A DNA stretch of 7,695 nucleotides from CAYONM01 sp964405325 (lineage in GTDB: Bacteria > Planctomycetota > UBA11346). This document shows positions 7,320 through 7,695 of the stretch, piece after piece. The DNA is taken from assembly GCA_964405325.1 (NCBI GenBank), contig CAYONM010000176.1:1-7695 (forward strand), in the 5' to 3' direction. The notes beneath the pieces were generated by a model, which saw only the letters and a program-made list of their open reading frames with translations, had not been told where the DNA came from and searched no databases. A program made the position numbers and the translations under genes. Numbering within the stretch: the first letter of the stretch is position 1; each line of letters starts with the position of its first letter.

Positions 7320-7331
7320 GGGACGCGTCAA
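7200..7331 (+). repeat. Palindrome-rich repeat copy B, left-truncated
   Basis: Its right half matches copy C closely: 7272-7336 and 7482-7546 differ at only 3' marginal positions (7310 and 7324), and 7228-7253 equals 7451-7476. The imperfect stem TTTTTC-A-GCG/CGC-C-GAAAAA (7204-7213 with 7229-7238) and GCGCG-TTT-CGCGC (7211-7223) correspond to the central structure of copies A and C. It has an 18-nt segment (7254-7271) also found in copy A, where copy C has 5 nt. Its right end is TGAGGGACGCGTCAA (7317-7331), one base different from the terminus of C. No left terminus is recognisable. Confidence 0.8.
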
Positions 7332-7348
7332 CCTTGACGCTTCCCTCA
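7317..7348. repeat. 32-bp palindrome at the B/C junction
   Basis: TGAGGGA-C-GCGTCAA, then CC, then TTGACGC-T-TCCCTCA gives 14 paired bases per arm and one C/T mismatch. It is formed by the right terminus of copy B meeting the left terminus of copy C, not by an independent hairpin. Confidence 0.85.
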
Positions 7349-7541
7349 AAGGGGGCTTCGCCCCCTCGCGACGTCCGTCGCACACCCCCTCGGCCTCGGT
7401 CGGGATTCGCTCGCTGCGCGAGCGTTTTTCGGCGGCGCTACGCGCCATTTTCGCCGAAAAACCATCCCTCGGTCGGCCGGTCTCGCGCTTGGACGCGCTC
7501 GCCTGGGCCAAACCAAATTCAATCTCTGAGGGAAGCGTCAA
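7334..7541 (+). mobile_element. Complete 208-bp MITE-like element (copy C)
   Basis: The ends are perfect 15-bp inverted repeats, TTGACGCTTCCCTCA (7334-7348) and TGAGGGAAGCGTCAA (7527-7541). Both are bordered outside by CC (7332-7333 and 7542-7543), compatible with a 2-bp target duplication. Inside are GGGGGC-TTC-GCCCCC (7351-7365), CGCTCGC-TGC-GCGAGCG (7408-7424), and GTTTTTCGGCG/CGCCGAAAAAC (7424-7434 with 7452-7462) enclosing GGCGC-TAC-GCGCC (7434-7446). It encodes no transposase, so any movement would need one elsewhere. A structured non-mobile repeat is the alternative. Frames through it are open but carry no recognisable protein. Confidence 0.7.
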
Positions 7542-7613
7542 CCTTGGCCCGATTCGCCAAACCTCTGCGCCTTTGTACTTCTGCGAGAGACTCCTCCCCG
7601 TAGGGTCTGAGTA

Positions 7614-7670
7614 GAAGCTGAGCTCGCAAAAACTTCGAGCAGAAAAAGTTGTTTTTGCGGGCTCAGCTTC
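7614..7670. repeat. Long hairpin with a 20-bp stem
   Basis: The arms 7614-7633 (GAAGCTGAGC, T, CGCAAAAAC) and 7651-7670 (GTTTTTGCG, G, GCTCAGCTTC) pair over 20 positions, with a single T-G wobble and a 17-nt loop. It shares no evident sequence with the MITE-like family. It lacks a T run after the stem, so it is not an ordinary intrinsic terminator. It could be part of a second repeat family or an RNA structure belonging to a neighbour beyond the window. Confidence 0.75.
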
Positions 7671-7676
7671 GGGGTC

Positions 7677-7694
7677 CGAGGGGCTTGCCCCTCG
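7677..7694. repeat. 8-bp-stem hairpin at the right window edge
   Basis: CGAGGGGC-TT-GCCCCTCG is a perfect inverted repeat 6 bp after the larger hairpin. It resembles in composition, but not in exact sequence, the GGGGGC/GCCCCC hairpin of the repeat family. It may continue into a further repeat past position 7695. Confidence 0.65.
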
Positions 7695-7695
7695 A

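Noticed and set aside
7317..7348. Integron attC-like recombination site
   Set aside because: The palindrome lacks the characteristic GTTRRRY/RYYYAAC core sites and is fully explained by two element termini meeting.
7047..7541. A 164-residue minus-strand frame with an internally repeated sequence
   Set aside because: Its repetition follows the DNA repeat copies B and C exactly, and the central module is read in different frames in the two copies, so it is a translation of repeats rather than a repeat protein.
7200..7541. CRISPR array
   Set aside because: There are too few units, they are over 200 bp long, and they have terminal inverted repeats rather than short repeats with unique spacers.

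Overview
The window looks like a chromosomal segment of a planctomycete or close PVC-group bacterium. This is an inference from protein character: a planctomycete-style sliding clamp, a 930-residue pyruvate phosphate dikinase, and a one-pass membrane Ser/Thr kinase beside a tRNA nucleotidyltransferase. No rRNA or other taxonomic marker is present, so the assignment is tentative.

There are four confident protein genes. From left to right they are ppdK (minus, 262-3054), a class II CCA-adding/poly(A) polymerase family nucleotidyltransferase (minus, 3169-4380), a zinc-ribbon Ser/Thr protein kinase with one membrane segment (plus, 4455-5657), and dnaN (minus, 5760-6923). The nucleotidyltransferase and kinase are divergent across 74 bp. 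The plus-strand side of that gap holds a sigma-54-like -24/-12 element. The kinase and dnaN converge across about 100 bp holding an AT-rich hairpin. ppdK ends in a clear intrinsic terminator (198-232). The genes do not form an obvious pathway: central carbon metabolism, tRNA or RNA 3'-end processing, signalling and replication simply lie side by side.

The unusual material is at the two ends. Positions 1-171 and 7200-7541 carry copies of one GC-rich, hairpin-dense repeat family. The copy at 7334-7541 is a complete 208-bp MITE-like element with perfect 15-bp terminal inverted repeats. A left-truncated copy (about 7200-7331) abuts it in the same orientation, separated by 2 bp. The third copy, at the left edge, is in opposite orientation and runs off the window, so the four-gene block lies between inverted repeats. 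Internal stems are kept across copies despite sequence change. A second, unrelated structure at 7614-7694 has a 20-bp-stem hairpin followed by an 8-bp-stem hairpin.

The stretch 6924-7695 (772 bp) has no confident gene. It holds the dnaN 5' region, a doubtful small frame at 6993-7319, the repeat copies, 72 bp in which I see nothing (7542-7613), and the terminal hairpins. Positions 1-197 hold only the repeat. No tRNA, rRNA, CRISPR array or transposase gene was seen.
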